The notes beneath the pieces were generated by a model. It was not told the origin of the DNA and ran no database searches. It saw nothing but the letters and a program-made list of their open reading frames with translations. This document shows positions 8,569-16,655 of a stretch of DNA of 64,000 bases, one piece after another (within the stretch, counting starts at the first letter, position 1; each line of letters starts with the position of its first letter). This DNA comes from Prescottella soli. GTDB lineage: Bacteria; Actinomycetota; Actinomycetes; Mycobacteriales; Mycobacteriaceae. Location of the stretch: positions 2,294,001 through 2,358,000 of the forward strand of contig NZ_CP157276.1 of assembly GCF_040024445.1 (NCBI RefSeq), written 5' to 3'. The position numbers and the translations under genes are program-made.

Positions 8569-9309
8569 TCACACGAGCGATTTCAGGAACTCCTCGACGG
8601 CGTCCCGGTACCGCTCGGGCTGGTCGTCGTGGACGAGGTGCCCGGCCTGGGCCACCCACACGTAGCGGGCGCCGGCGTGGCCCTCGAGCATGCGCCGCAT
8701 CTGCCCCTCCGGGGTGATCGTGAACTCCCCCTCGATCAGCAGCGCGGGGGCGCGCACGGCTTCCCACTGACCCCAGAAGTCCCGGGTGCCCCACTCCTCC
8801 GAGATGTCACGGAACATCTCGACGTCGCCGTGCAGGTACCAGCCGTCGGCGCGACGCTCGAACGAAGCGAGGAAGTAGCGGCCGGCGACCTCCCCGAAGT
8901 AGTCCAGCACCGACTCTTCCGTCGGGAACGGCTGCGGCCATGCGGAAACCATTGCCGCCCAGTCCTTTGCAGTGCGTCCGCGGAAGTCCGGTGCCATGTC
9001 CTCGAGGACAAGTGCTCGCACGCGCTCCGGGTGGGCGGCGGCGAAGCACCACGCGTGCAGCGCGCCCATCGAGTGGCCGATCACGGTGAGGGGTTCGTCG
9101 AGTTCGGACAGCGCCGTGGCCAGGTCCTCGACGAACAATTCCGTCGTCGGGTCGCCGTCGATCGGCCGGCCGTGCCCGGCCGCGTCGAACGTGTAGACGT
9201 GGCCGTGTTCGCGCAGCCACGTCACGTGGCGCGACCACGTCCGCGCACTGCCCATCAACCCGTGCAGCAGCAGTATCGGCCGCCCGGTCCCACCCTCGTC
9301 GTGCAACAC
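8569..9309 (-). CDS. Alpha/beta-fold hydrolase (Rv3591c-like)
   Basis: This 246-residue cytosolic hydrolase shows the oxyanion-hole HGLMGS motif (~residue 16), the nucleophile elbow GHSMG, and a late His in AQAGHLVHDDQPE near the C-terminus, so the Ser-Asp-His triad appears complete. The substrate is unknown. I chose GTG 9309 (MLHDEGG) because TAACGT lies exactly 7 nt upstream. The longer frame to 9378 would overlap the mhuD start codon. It is divergent from mhuD and convergent with mutY, the order seen in mycobacteria (Rv3589-Rv3592). Confidence 0.85.
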   Translation of the reverse strand: MLHDEGGTGRPILLLHGLMGSARTWSRHVTWLREHGHVYTFDAAGHGRPIDGDPTTELFVEDLATALSELDEPLTVIGHSMGALHAWCFAAAHPERVRALVLEDMAPDFRGRTAKDWAAMVSAWPQPFPTEESVLDYFGEVAGRYFLASFERRADGWYLHGDVEMFRDISEEWGTRDFWGQWEAVRAPALLIEGEFTITPEGQMRRMLEGHAGARYVWVAQAGHLVHDDQPERYRDAVEEFLKSLV

Positions 9310-9316
9310 GAGATCG

Positions 9317-9322
9317 ACGTTA
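9317..9322 (-). promoter_or_regulatory. -10 element of the hydrolase gene (leaderless)
   Basis: TAACGT on the minus strand, 7 nt before GTG 9309. Confidence 0.5.
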
Positions 9323-9363
9323 GCCGACGCCCTCGATCCCGGGGAGGACCTGCGCAGCCGGAG

Positions 9364-9369
9364 TACCCT
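9364..9369 (+). promoter_or_regulatory. -10 element of mhuD (leaderless)
   Basis: TACCCT, 7 nt before ATG 9377. With the element at 9317-9322 it makes a pair of back-to-back leaderless promoters in a 67-bp gap. Confidence 0.5.
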
Positions 9370-9376
9370 CGCGTCC

Positions 9377-9688
9377 ATGGCAGTCGTGAAGATCAATGCA
9401 ATCGATGTCCCCGAGGGTGCGGGTCCCGAACTGGAGAAGCGGTTCGCGAACCGTGCGCACGCGGTCGAGAACTCCCCGGGATTCCTGGGGTTCCAGCTCC
9501 TGCGTCCGGTAAAGGGCGACAACCGCTACTTCGTGGTGACGCAGTGGGAATCCGACGAGGCGTTCCAGGCGTGGGCGAGCGGGCCGGCCCGCGAGGCTCA
9601 CGCCGGCGAGCGTGCGAAGCCGGTGGCCAGCGGCGCGTCGCTGCTCGAGTTCGAGGTCGTACTCGACGTGGCAGCGCCCAAGTCCTGA
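9377..9688 (+). CDS. mhuD: Heme-degrading monooxygenase MhuD
   Basis: MhuD is an IsdG-type (ABM-domain) enzyme that opens heme to mycobilin and iron in the cytosol, letting the cell use heme iron. The 103-residue protein is nearly the M. tuberculosis sequence over long runs (RAHAVENSPGFLGFQLLRPV) and keeps the residues known to matter: N7, W66 and the heme-ligand H75 (EAHAGERA). It is followed by a strong terminator and so is probably transcribed alone. No iron box is obvious in the short promoter gap. Confidence 0.95.
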   Translation: MAVVKINAIDVPEGAGPELEKRFANRAHAVENSPGFLGFQLLRPVKGDNRYFVVTQWESDEAFQAWASGPAREAHAGERAKPVASGASLLEFEVVLDVAAPKS

Positions 9689-9735
9689 TCCGCAACCCGC
9701 GGTTCGATCGAACGAATCGCAAATTTCAGACATAT

Positions 9736-9773
9736 CGGTCACGGTGTCAATCGTGTGATTGACACCGTGACCG
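9736..9773 (+). terminator. Terminator hairpin after mhuD
   Basis: Perfect 17-bp arms (9736-9752 and 9757-9773) with a GTGT loop, 47 nt past the mhuD stop. A role as a protein-binding palindrome is possible but less likely given its position just before a riboswitch. Confidence 0.6.
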
Positions 9774-9774
9774 G

Positions 9775-9895
9775 CATGGTGCCAAAGTTCGCTCGACAGA
9801 GCGATGGATCGACGGTAATCCGGTGTCATTCCGGAGCGGTCGCGCCACTGTGATGGAGGCCTTGCCTCGTCAGCCAGACATCTCGAGCCATCGCA
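9775..9895 (+). ncRNA. Cobalamin riboswitch (cbtBA unit 1)
   Basis: The leader holds the recognisable conserved core of B12 riboswitches: AATCCGGTG, GGAGCGGTCGC, GCCACTGTGATGGAGG, and then a B12-box-like GTCAGCCAGACATC just before the cbtB ribosome-binding site. It would shut off cobalt uptake when adenosylcobalamin is plentiful. Ends are approximate. Confidence 0.8.
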
Positions 9896-9932
9896 AGGAC
9901 CCAACCGGGACGCGAAATCCCAGGAGGCACCG

Positions 9933-10127
9933 ATGGCAATTGCCTATTCACCCGACCGCTCGGCCGACTCGGTCGCAGTCGCACTCATCGCCGCGGCAGT
10001 GGTACTGCTCGCAATGCTCGCGCTCTACCTGGTCGGATTCGACCAGGGCGCAATCTCCCGCAGTGGCATGTACATGCACGAACTGATGCATGACGGTCGG
10101 CACCTGCTGGGCCTGCCGTGCCACTGA
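9933..10127 (+). CDS. cbtB: Cobalt transporter subunit CbtB, copy 1
   Basis: CbtB is the small partner of the predicted cobalt importer CbtAB. The 64-residue protein has one membrane helix (VALIAAAVVLLAMLALYLVGF, roughly residues 14-34) and the His-rich C-terminal signature MHELMHDGRHLLGLPCH, presumed to bind Co(II). ATG 9933 follows AGGAGG. It overlaps cbtA by 10 bp, so the two are translationally coupled. A second copy of the pair lies at 17569-18590. Confidence 0.93.
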   Translation: MAIAYSPDRSADSVAVALIAAAVVLLAMLALYLVGFDQGAISRSGMYMHELMHDGRHLLGLPCH

Positions 10128-10918
10128 CCACGATCACCGAAAGCCTCAAGACCCTCCTCCTCCGCGGCCTGCTGGCCGGCCTGATCGCCGGCCTGCTGGG
10201 CGGAGCCGTCGCCTTCGTAGTGGGTGAACCCCACGTGCAGGCGGCGATCGAGATCGAGGAGTCCGCTGCCGCACCGGAGGCGGACCACCACGCCGGCGAG
10301 GCCGCCCCGCACGAACACGGTTCCGAAGCGGCGGAGCCGGAAGGGCATTCGCACGGCGACGACGCCCTCGTCAGTCGCACCGGACAGCGCTTCGGCCTGT
10401 TCCTCGCAACCGGGTTCGCCGGCCTGGCGCTCGGCGCGATCGTCGCCGTCGTCGTGCACTACGCACGCCGATTCACCGCACTGCCCGGACCGCTGCTCGC
10501 CGCGGGGGTGGCCGGATGCGGTTGGCTCGCAATCGAAGCCGTGCCGTTCTTCAAGTACCCGGCCAACCCGCCCGCGGTCGGCGACCCGGAGACGATCAAC
10601 GAGCGGACCCTGCTGTGGCTCGCAGCGGTGATCCTCGGCCTGGTCGCTGTCGCGGCGGCCGTGTACGCGGGCCGACTACTGAAGAGCCAGGAACTGGTGT
10701 CCGCCCGCGTGATCGGCCAGATCGCCGCGTTCCTCGTGGTGGTCGCGGTGGGCTACATCGCACTGCCCGGAATCAACGAGGTGGGCGAGGACTTCCCCGC
10801 CACGCTGCTGTGGCAGTTCCGCATCTCGTCACTCGCCACCCAGGCGAGCCTGTGGCTCGCGCTCGGGCTGGCGTTCGCGTTCCTGACCGAACGCGCCCAG
10901 CGTCGCGCGATCCGTTAG
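10118..10918 (+). CDS. cbtA: Cobalt transporter subunit CbtA, copy 1
   Basis: This is the membrane subunit of the predicted cobalt importer. The 266-residue protein has several membrane segments, starting with LLLRGLLAGLIAGLLGGAVA (~residues 11-30). A large His-rich loop (DHHAGEAAPHEHG ... HSHGD, ~60-90) probably collects metal. The conserved PFFKYPANPPAVGDPETI lies near 142-160. GTG 10118 overlaps the end of cbtB. The terminator hairpin lies within the convergent neighbour's coding region. Confidence 0.93.
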   Translation: MPLTTITESLKTLLLRGLLAGLIAGLLGGAVAFVVGEPHVQAAIEIEESAAAPEADHHAGEAAPHEHGSEAAEPEGHSHGDDALVSRTGQRFGLFLATGFAGLALGAIVAVVVHYARRFTALPGPLLAAGVAGCGWLAIEAVPFFKYPANPPAVGDPETINERTLLWLAAVILGLVAVAAAVYAGRLLKSQELVSARVIGQIAAFLVVVAVGYIALPGINEVGEDFPATLLWQFRISSLATQASLWLALGLAFAFLTERAQRRAIR

Positions 10919-10919
10919 C

Positions 10920-11675
10920 TCAGATCGCGCACGAATCGTCGGTGCAGCCCTCGGCCTCCTGGCCGAGGGCTGCACCGCTTTCTGCGTATTCGCTGTCGGC
11001 GTGCTCGACCGCCTGACGCAGCAACTCCGTGAACACGTCCTGCGGCTGCGCACCGGACACCGCGAGGCGCCGGTTCGCGACGAAGAACGGCACACCCGAC
11101 ACCTGGAGCTGCCGGGCAGTCTCGATGTCCGCGCGCACCAGGTCGGAGCCGGCATCGCTGTCCAGTGCCGCGGCCGTCTCGGCAGGGTCCAGACCGGCGC
11201 TCGTCGCGATCTCGACCAGGACGGCACGGTCGTCGAGCGCCTTGCCGTCGGTGAAGTATCCCCGGAACAACCCCTCGAGCAGCTCGTCCCGACGCTCTCC
11301 CGCCAGGTGCAGCAAGCGGTGGGCGTCGAACGTGTTGGCCGCGATGATGGCGTCGACGTCCATGGTCACACCGTCCTCCGCGGCAACGCGGGCGACGTGC
11401 TGGTAGAGCTCCCGCGCCTGCTCGACCGGGACGCCCCGACGCTCGCCGACGAGCTCGAGCTGGCTCCGTCGCGCCCCGACCGGGGTCTCGGGAGCCAGCT
11501 GGTACGAACGCCAGACCACCGAAACCCGTTCGCGCTGAGGGAATTCTGCCAGCGCCGACGCGAACCGACGCTTGCCGACGTAGCACCATGGGCAGGCGAT
11601 GTCCGACCACACCTCGATCAGGACGGCGGGCAGGGCGGTTCGGGACTGGGCGCTTGCGTTGCTCTCGATGGTCAC
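10920..11675 (-). CDS. DsbA-family thiol oxidoreductase (FrnE-like)
   Basis: A thioredoxin-fold protein of the DsbA/FrnE group with the CPWC active site in SDIACPWCYVGKRRF near the N-terminus and the cis-Pro loop in VSGVPFFVANRR (~residue 190). It lacks a signal peptide, so it is cytosolic, where FrnE-like proteins act as disulfide oxidoreductases or isomerases. The C-terminus carries an extra Cys pair (GCTDDSCAI). GTG 11675 is my choice; the open frame reaches 11744 and overlaps the acyl-CoA ligase stop, so coupling to that gene is possible. Confidence 0.85.
   Translation of the reverse strand: MTIESNASAQSRTALPAVLIEVWSDIACPWCYVGKRRFASALAEFPQRERVSVVWRSYQLAPETPVGARRSQLELVGERRGVPVEQARELYQHVARVAAEDGVTMDVDAIIAANTFDAHRLLHLAGERRDELLEGLFRGYFTDGKALDDRAVLVEIATSAGLDPAETAAALDSDAGSDLVRADIETARQLQVSGVPFFVANRRLAVSGAQPQDVFTELLRQAVEHADSEYAESGAALGQEAEGCTDDSCAI
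10940..10977 (+). terminator. Terminator of cbtA1 inside the convergent frnE-like gene
   Basis: Arms 10940-10956 and 10961-10977 form a perfect 17-bp stem with a TCCT loop, 21 nt after the cbtA stop and followed by CTTTCTG on the plus strand. It lies within the last 20 codons of the opposite gene. Confidence 0.65.
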
Positions 11676-11721
11676 AAGGCATTCGAACACACGCCGACCC
11701 AGCGCTCGTTCCGGGCCGCCG

Positions 11722-13395
11722 TCAACCGCGGCTGAGCTCCTCACGCAGCAGCCGCTTGACGACGTTGCAGGCGTGGTTACGGGGCAGCCCCCGGGAGATC
11801 ACGAGGCGCTGCGGCATCTCGACCGGGGCGACGCCCCGGGCCGCGAGAAACTCCGCGAGCTCCTCGAGGCTCAGCACCGCACCGGGGCGACACGACACGA
11901 CGGCCACGACACGCTCACCGGACCGGTTGTCCGGACAGCCGACCACCGCCGCCTCCACGACGGACGGATGCTCGGCGATCAACATCTCGAGTTCCAGCGA
12001 TCCGATGGGCACACCGTCGTGCACGATCAGATCCGCCGCCCGGTCGACGTACCGCAGGTAGCGGTCCCACGGTCCGTCGATCACGAACAGCTCCCCGGTC
12101 GCGAGGTAGCCGTCCGCATCGAACGGGTCTCGATCACGGGACGGATTGAGGTAGCCGGCGAACACCGTCGGCCCCTTGACCCGCAGCTCGCCCACGACAC
12201 CCCGGTCCACGATCTCCGCGCCGGTCGCGGGGTGAACGAGCTTGATCTGCAGGGCGTCCGAGTGTCCGATCCGCGGGTACAGCAGCGTCCGCTGTCCCGG
12301 CTCCGCCGTGGACACCGGTTCCGCCCGCAGGCTCACGCCCTCGATGGTGCCGAAGTAGCCGACCAGTTCGACGCCGTAGCGGTCCTTCCACGCCTGCACG
12401 GTTTCGGGCGCCAACGGCGCCGACCCCACCCCGATGCGGGTCACCGTCGACAGGTCGACCGCGGGTGCGTCGCGCCGGTCGATCGCGGCGAGCACGGCCG
12501 GCCGCCCGGCCGTGTAGGTGACCTTTTCCTCGGCGATCTGATTCAGGAACACGCCGAGGTCGAAAGGTTGATGCTGCACCAACACGCATCCGACCGACAG
12601 CCAGGGAAGCAGGGTCCCGGTGATTCCGGCGGCGGTCATCATCGGGAAGGGATTGAGCATGACGTCCGCGGCAGTCAGCCATGCCGCATCGACGACTCCC
12701 CTTGCCAGGCTGAGCGATTCGTAGTGGGCATGTGGCACCCCCTTCGGAGCGCCCCCCGTGCCCGCCGTCCAGCAGATCGCGATGCAGTCGTTGGGATCGG
12801 CGACGTGAGCCGCGGCATGGGCGGCCACCCGCTCGCGGTCGGCCGAGCTGGGTACCGCGTGACCGATGCGCACGACGCCGTCGGGCACGCTGACGCCGTA
12901 GCTGAGCACCGTTCGGAGCGTGGGGATCTGCGTCCGCACCGACATCACCCTTGCTGCAACAGAATTCGATCCGACACGGCCCGCGGTCACGAAGGCGCTC
13001 ACGCACGCCTCGTTGCACACGTCCACGATCTCGGACTCCACCGAATGCACCGGCAGGGGCGAGACGATCGCACCGATCCGCCACGACGCGAGGAAGACGA
13101 CGACCTGCTCGACGGTGTTCGGCAACTGGACGCCGACGACGTCACCCGCCCGCACCCCGGCATCGAGGAGCACCGCCGCGAGCCGATCGACCTCGGCGGC
13201 GAGTTCGACCCAGGTGCCCCTGCGCGGCAACCCGTCGACGTATTCGGCCTTGTTGGCGGGATCCACCACGGCGAGCTGCGATCCCCGCTCCCGGACCCGA
13301 TCGGCGAACAGTTGTTGAACGGTTTCCCGAGTCCACTCCCCCGAGCCCGTGTACTCGTCGATGCGGATCTGAGGGTGAAGCTTCAGGCTCCCCAT
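11722..13395 (-). CDS. AMP-binding acyl-CoA synthetase family protein
   Basis: This 557-residue ANL-superfamily enzyme would activate a carboxylic acid as acyl-AMP and load it on CoA or a carrier. Visible motifs are the P-loop-like WTAGTGGAPKGVPHAHY (~200-215), the YFGTIEG region (~340), GELRVKGPTVFAGYLN and ATGELFVIDGPWDRYLRYVDR, with hinge variant DRAADLIVHDG. The usual catalytic tail PxxxxGK is altered to RNHACNVVKRLLREEL, where the Lys is kept but the Gly is not. ATG 13395 follows GGGAGG. The tandem HxlR gene just upstream on the same strand is its likely regulator. The substrate is unknown. Confidence 0.87.
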   Translation of the reverse strand: MGSLKLHPQIRIDEYTGSGEWTRETVQQLFADRVRERGSQLAVVDPANKAEYVDGLPRRGTWVELAAEVDRLAAVLLDAGVRAGDVVGVQLPNTVEQVVVFLASWRIGAIVSPLPVHSVESEIVDVCNEACVSAFVTAGRVGSNSVAARVMSVRTQIPTLRTVLSYGVSVPDGVVRIGHAVPSSADRERVAAHAAAHVADPNDCIAICWTAGTGGAPKGVPHAHYESLSLARGVVDAAWLTAADVMLNPFPMMTAAGITGTLLPWLSVGCVLVQHQPFDLGVFLNQIAEEKVTYTAGRPAVLAAIDRRDAPAVDLSTVTRIGVGSAPLAPETVQAWKDRYGVELVGYFGTIEGVSLRAEPVSTAEPGQRTLLYPRIGHSDALQIKLVHPATGAEIVDRGVVGELRVKGPTVFAGYLNPSRDRDPFDADGYLATGELFVIDGPWDRYLRYVDRAADLIVHDGVPIGSLELEMLIAEHPSVVEAAVVGCPDNRSGERVVAVVSCRPGAVLSLEELAEFLAARGVAPVEMPQRLVISRGLPRNHACNVVKRLLREELSRG

Positions 13396-13438
13396 GTGCC
13401 CTCCCTTGGGTCGATCCGACGCCCCGACCGTCGTCACT

Positions 13439-14467
13439 TCAGTTAGCGGTGTGATCTAGATCACTAGATTTACCATGAACTGTTACCCGCGCGCGACCTG
13501 GTCCCGACAACCAGTCGTCGTCGGCCTCCGAAGAGAGCCCGGGAGATTCGACGGAAATCTCCCTGGCCTGCAGTACCCCGGCGCACTCGCCGCACACCAA
13601 GCGCGGCGTGAAGGATCCCGCGCACGGCCCGTGGTCGGCCAGCACGGCCCCGCCCTCCGGCGCCCGGAACCACCACTGGCCCCACTCGATCATGTGCATC
13701 ACGACCGGGAAGAAGTCCCGCCCCTTGCCGGTGAGGTGGTACGTGACGCGGTCCGCGCGCTCCGGCACCGGTGACTCGCTCATCACGCCGAGTTCGGTGA
13801 AACTGCGGAGTCGATCCGCCACGATCGCCGACGAGGCCCCTGTCCATTCACAGAATTCCCCGAACCGCGTCGCGCCGAACGACGCCGCCCCCAGCAACGA
13901 GACCGACCACCTGTTGCCGAGCAACTCCATCGTGTGCGGCAGGTGGGACGGCCTGCGTGTGCCACCGGAACGCCGACGACTCGACGCCGCAGGGATGCTG
14001 CGCCGGGAACCACCACTCGGGCCGACCCGAGTGGCCACGTCCTCGAACCCGGCCGGTTCACGACACCGCGCACACGCCATGATCGGGGTGAACTCCGCTC
14101 CGCAGGCGACGTGCCGCATCCGCAGCAGCCCGGCCCGGCCGTCCGGGGCCCAGCGGCGCTCCCACGACCACATCGTCGCCAGGACGGACCACACCGCCCG
14201 CCCGCAGTCCGTCAGCAGGTACTCCGCCCGCATCGACTCTCGCGGAAAGGCCACCTTCTCGAGCAGACCGACCTCGACGAGGCGGGCGAGCCGGCCCGTC
14301 AGCACCGAATTCGAGATCTCGCCGGTGCCCACCCAATCCCGGTACCGCCGAGTTCCCTGCAGCGCCTTGCCCAGGATCCACAGGTTCCATTCGTCACCCA
14401 GGACACCGAAGGCCATCGCCAGCGCGTTGTCGCCCCCGGGTTCGAGTGCACCACCGCCCCCACGCAC
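13439..14467 (-). CDS. Tandem-domain HxlR-family transcriptional regulator
   Basis: HxlR (MarR-like) regulators normally have one winged helix of ~110 residues and dimerise. This 342-residue protein carries two: residues ~12-110 (LGDEWNLWILGKALQG, ISNSVLTGRLARLVEVGLL) and ~175-270 (MELLGNRWSVSLLGAA, SSAIVADRLRSFTELGVM). Each is followed by a small Cys segment (CGAEFTPIMACARC and CGECAGVL) that may bind zinc. A fused dimer could bind asymmetric sites. GTG 14467 has GGGGAG upstream. Its 3' end overlaps the operator-like palindrome ahead of the acyl-CoA ligase. Confidence 0.85.
   Translation of the reverse strand: MRGGGGALEPGGDNALAMAFGVLGDEWNLWILGKALQGTRRYRDWVGTGEISNSVLTGRLARLVEVGLLEKVAFPRESMRAEYLLTDCGRAVWSVLATMWSWERRWAPDGRAGLLRMRHVACGAEFTPIMACARCREPAGFEDVATRVGPSGGSRRSIPAASSRRRSGGTRRPSHLPHTMELLGNRWSVSLLGAASFGATRFGEFCEWTGASSAIVADRLRSFTELGVMSESPVPERADRVTYHLTGKGRDFFPVVMHMIEWGQWWFRAPEGGAVLADHGPCAGSFTPRLVCGECAGVLQAREISVESPGLSSEADDDWLSGPGRARVTVHGKSSDLDHTAN
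13451..13464. promoter_or_regulatory. Perfect palindrome GTGATCTAGATCAC, candidate operator
   Basis: A 14-bp perfect palindrome inside the last codons of the HxlR gene, 56 bp before the ligase start codon. The site and the adjoining regulator suggest autoregulation or control of the ligase. Confidence 0.5.
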
Positions 14468-14532
14468 GACCGGATCTCCCCCCTCGCCACTGGCGGGGAG
14501 TATGGCACAGCCCGGTCGACCGACAGGGCCGA

Positions 14533-15183
14533 TCAGACGACGAGACCGGCCCGGAACGCACCCAGGGCGGCCTCGACGCGATTGCGCGCGCCGAGCTTGC
14601 CGAGGATCGCCGACACGTGCGACTTGACCGTCGTCTCGCTCATGTACAACCGCTTACCGATGTCGGCGTTCGACTCCCCCTCGGCGAGCACGGCGAGCAC
14701 GTCTCGCTCGCGGTCGGTGAGCCGGCTCAGGTCCGGGCCGTTCTCCCGGATCGCACCGCCCGCAGCGACGATGCGGCGCAACGACTCCGGGCTGAACAAC
14801 GTGTTTCCGGCCGCAACCACGCGGACCGACTGATGGAACGTGTGCGGGGGCTCGTCCTTGCTGAGGAAGCTGTGGGCTCCGGCCGCGACGGACTTGACGA
14901 CGAGGTCGTCGACGTCCATCGACGTCATCGCCACGACCTTGGGAGGATTCGACAGCCCCATCAGCATCCGTGTGGCCTCGAGCCCGCCGACCCGCTTCAT
15001 CTTGAGATCCATCAGCACGACGTGCGGGCGGAACGTCCGGACGGCGCCCAGGACCTCGTCGCCGTCACTCGCGTCCCCGACGACCGCGATGTCCGGGACG
15101 GGCTTGAAGATGTCGGCGACGCCTCGCCGCACGAACGGGTCGTCGTCGACGATCAGGACGGTAATCGGTCCGGCATCTGTCAT
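14533..15183 (-). CDS. NarL/LuxR-type response regulator
   Basis: A 216-residue DNA-binding response regulator. The receiver has the acidic pocket IVDDDP (D13-D15) and phospho-acceptor D59 in VVLMDLKM. The C-terminal LuxR helix-turn-helix begins LTDRERDVLAVLAEGESNADIG and ends in KSHVSAILGKL. The histidine kinase lies immediately upstream (42-bp gap), so the two form a two-component system. The signal is unknown; neighbours give no clear target. Confidence 0.93.
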   Translation of the reverse strand: MTDAGPITVLIVDDDPFVRRGVADIFKPVPDIAVVGDASDGDEVLGAVRTFRPHVVLMDLKMKRVGGLEATRMLMGLSNPPKVVAMTSMDVDDLVVKSVAAGAHSFLSKDEPPHTFHQSVRVVAAGNTLFSPESLRRIVAAGGAIRENGPDLSRLTDRERDVLAVLAEGESNADIGKRLYMSETTVKSHVSAILGKLGARNRVEAALGAFRAGLVV

Positions 15184-15225
15184 AGTGCGGCCAGAATATG
15201 CTCCGCCACCGACAAATCCGGCAGA

Positions 15226-16437
15226 TCAGCCGGACCAGGGAACCCAGCAGTTCACGACGAACTCCGAATCGATGCGTCCGGCTTCGAGCTTCCCGCCGAT
15301 GTCCCGAGCCTGCTCGGCGAGCCCGCGCAGCCCGGTCCGGGATCCGACGTCGACCTGAGCGGGCTTGGTGCTCAGCAGATTCCGAACCGTGATGTCGATG
15401 CCGGTCTCCGGCGCACCCGTCACCGAGATGGCCACCACCTGGTCACTGGCGTACTTCTGCGCATTGGTGAGCGCCTCCTGCACCACCCGGAAACAGACGT
15501 GCCCCGCCAACATGCCGACGTCTCCCGGAGCGAGATCGGTGCTGAGTGTGCAGTGCATTCCGGCCGCCCGGGCCGCCTGCACGAGCCCGGGCACCGCGTC
15601 GATCCCCTGGTGTCCGACCCGTTCCCGCGGCCCGGCCGTGCCTCGCAGGACCCCGACGATGCCCTTGAGGTCGTCGAGCGCCTCGTGCGCCGTCGCCCGG
15701 ATCTGTGCCGCGGAGTTCGCGACCTTCTCCGGCGACTCAGCGGCGTTGACCTGCAATGCGCCCGCGAACAACGAGATCCGGCTGAGACTGGCGGCCAGCG
15801 TGTCGTGCATGTCGCGGGCGATCCGGGTGCGCTCCTCCGTCCGGATCATCTCGTCACGGATCGCGTCCGTCTGTTCGGTGGCCGCATCACGGCTCTGCTC
15901 GGCCAGGGCGAGCTGGCCCCGGGTGCGCGCCCACAGCGCCAGCACCAGGACCAGCCCCACCAGGATCGCCGCGACGAGCCACGGAATCCACAGCGCCACG
16001 ACGTACTGTTCCATCACGCCGTCCTCGGGCTTCTCGGCGCCGATCGTGAGGACCGAATACTCCCGCAATCTGTACGCGTCGTAAGTGAGCGAGACCCCGC
16101 ACGCCACGAACACGGCCAGAGCGGCGCCCGCCAACTGGAATCCCCGCGCAACGCGGGCGACCGCGAACAGCGCGATGAGCGCCGCCGTCGCGTCCGTCTC
16201 GAACACGAGCGGGGCAGCGAGACATATGGCGAGGACCTGCCACGGGTGCTGGTGCCGGCGGGTCAGCGCTGCCGCCGCGACCAGGGCGAGGACGAGCCCG
16301 AGCCCGTGGTTCCAGGCCGGCGTGTTCGCGGAGCTGGACGCGAGGCCCACCGTCATCAGCGAGCAGAAGACGCTGAGCGTGACGGCGCCGACCGTCCACA
16401 GGCGGCGCCGGATCCTGCCGGCAGTCTCGGATTTCAC
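15226..16437 (-). CDS. Sensor histidine kinase (HisKA_3, NarL-type partner)
   Basis: The 403-residue kinase has a block of membrane segments in the first ~170 residues with almost no extracellular loop except ~110-140, so it may sense something in the membrane. A coiled linker leads to the HisKA_3 domain with phospho-His in RIARDMHDTLAASLS (~residue 211). The ATPase domain shows the N-box CFRVVQEALTNAQKYA and a G-box TGLRGLAEQARDIGG. The usual DxGxG stretch is degenerate (NLLSTKPAQVDVGSRTG), a variant common in actinobacterial members. GTG 16437 is chosen because ATG 16509 would add a charged extension before the first membrane helix. Confidence 0.88.
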   Translation of the reverse strand: MKSETAGRIRRRLWTVGAVTLSVFCSLMTVGLASSSANTPAWNHGLGLVLALVAAAALTRRHQHPWQVLAICLAAPLVFETDATAALIALFAVARVARGFQLAGAALAVFVACGVSLTYDAYRLREYSVLTIGAEKPEDGVMEQYVVALWIPWLVAAILVGLVLVLALWARTRGQLALAEQSRDAATEQTDAIRDEMIRTEERTRIARDMHDTLAASLSRISLFAGALQVNAAESPEKVANSAAQIRATAHEALDDLKGIVGVLRGTAGPRERVGHQGIDAVPGLVQAARAAGMHCTLSTDLAPGDVGMLAGHVCFRVVQEALTNAQKYASDQVVAISVTGAPETGIDITVRNLLSTKPAQVDVGSRTGLRGLAEQARDIGGKLEAGRIDSEFVVNCWVPWSG

Positions 16438-16655
16438 GGACAGAACCGTACGCAGCGGCGCCGACAGCCCGACATCCCCCGAACGTCGGGCGGCGGTGCC
16501 CGACCGCATGATCGGACCGGCGAAGACCGTCCGAAATGAGGAGCGGTGTCCGACTTCCGGAGGAAGACGACGAGCCCTCACGCGCGGTGTGCTTATCGCA
16601 GAGCCCGACTCGGCCCCACCACGGGCCGTGTCGTCGACGTCGAAAGGAACTGTCC

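Noticed and set aside
9736-9773. Perfect 17-bp inverted repeat considered as an operator for cbtBA
   Set aside because: It lies just after mhuD and outside the riboswitch core, with a 4-nt loop, so a terminator explains it better.
11722-14467. Acyl-CoA ligase and regulator as the edge of a natural-product cluster
   Set aside because: No PKS, NRPS, carrier protein or tailoring genes lie nearby.
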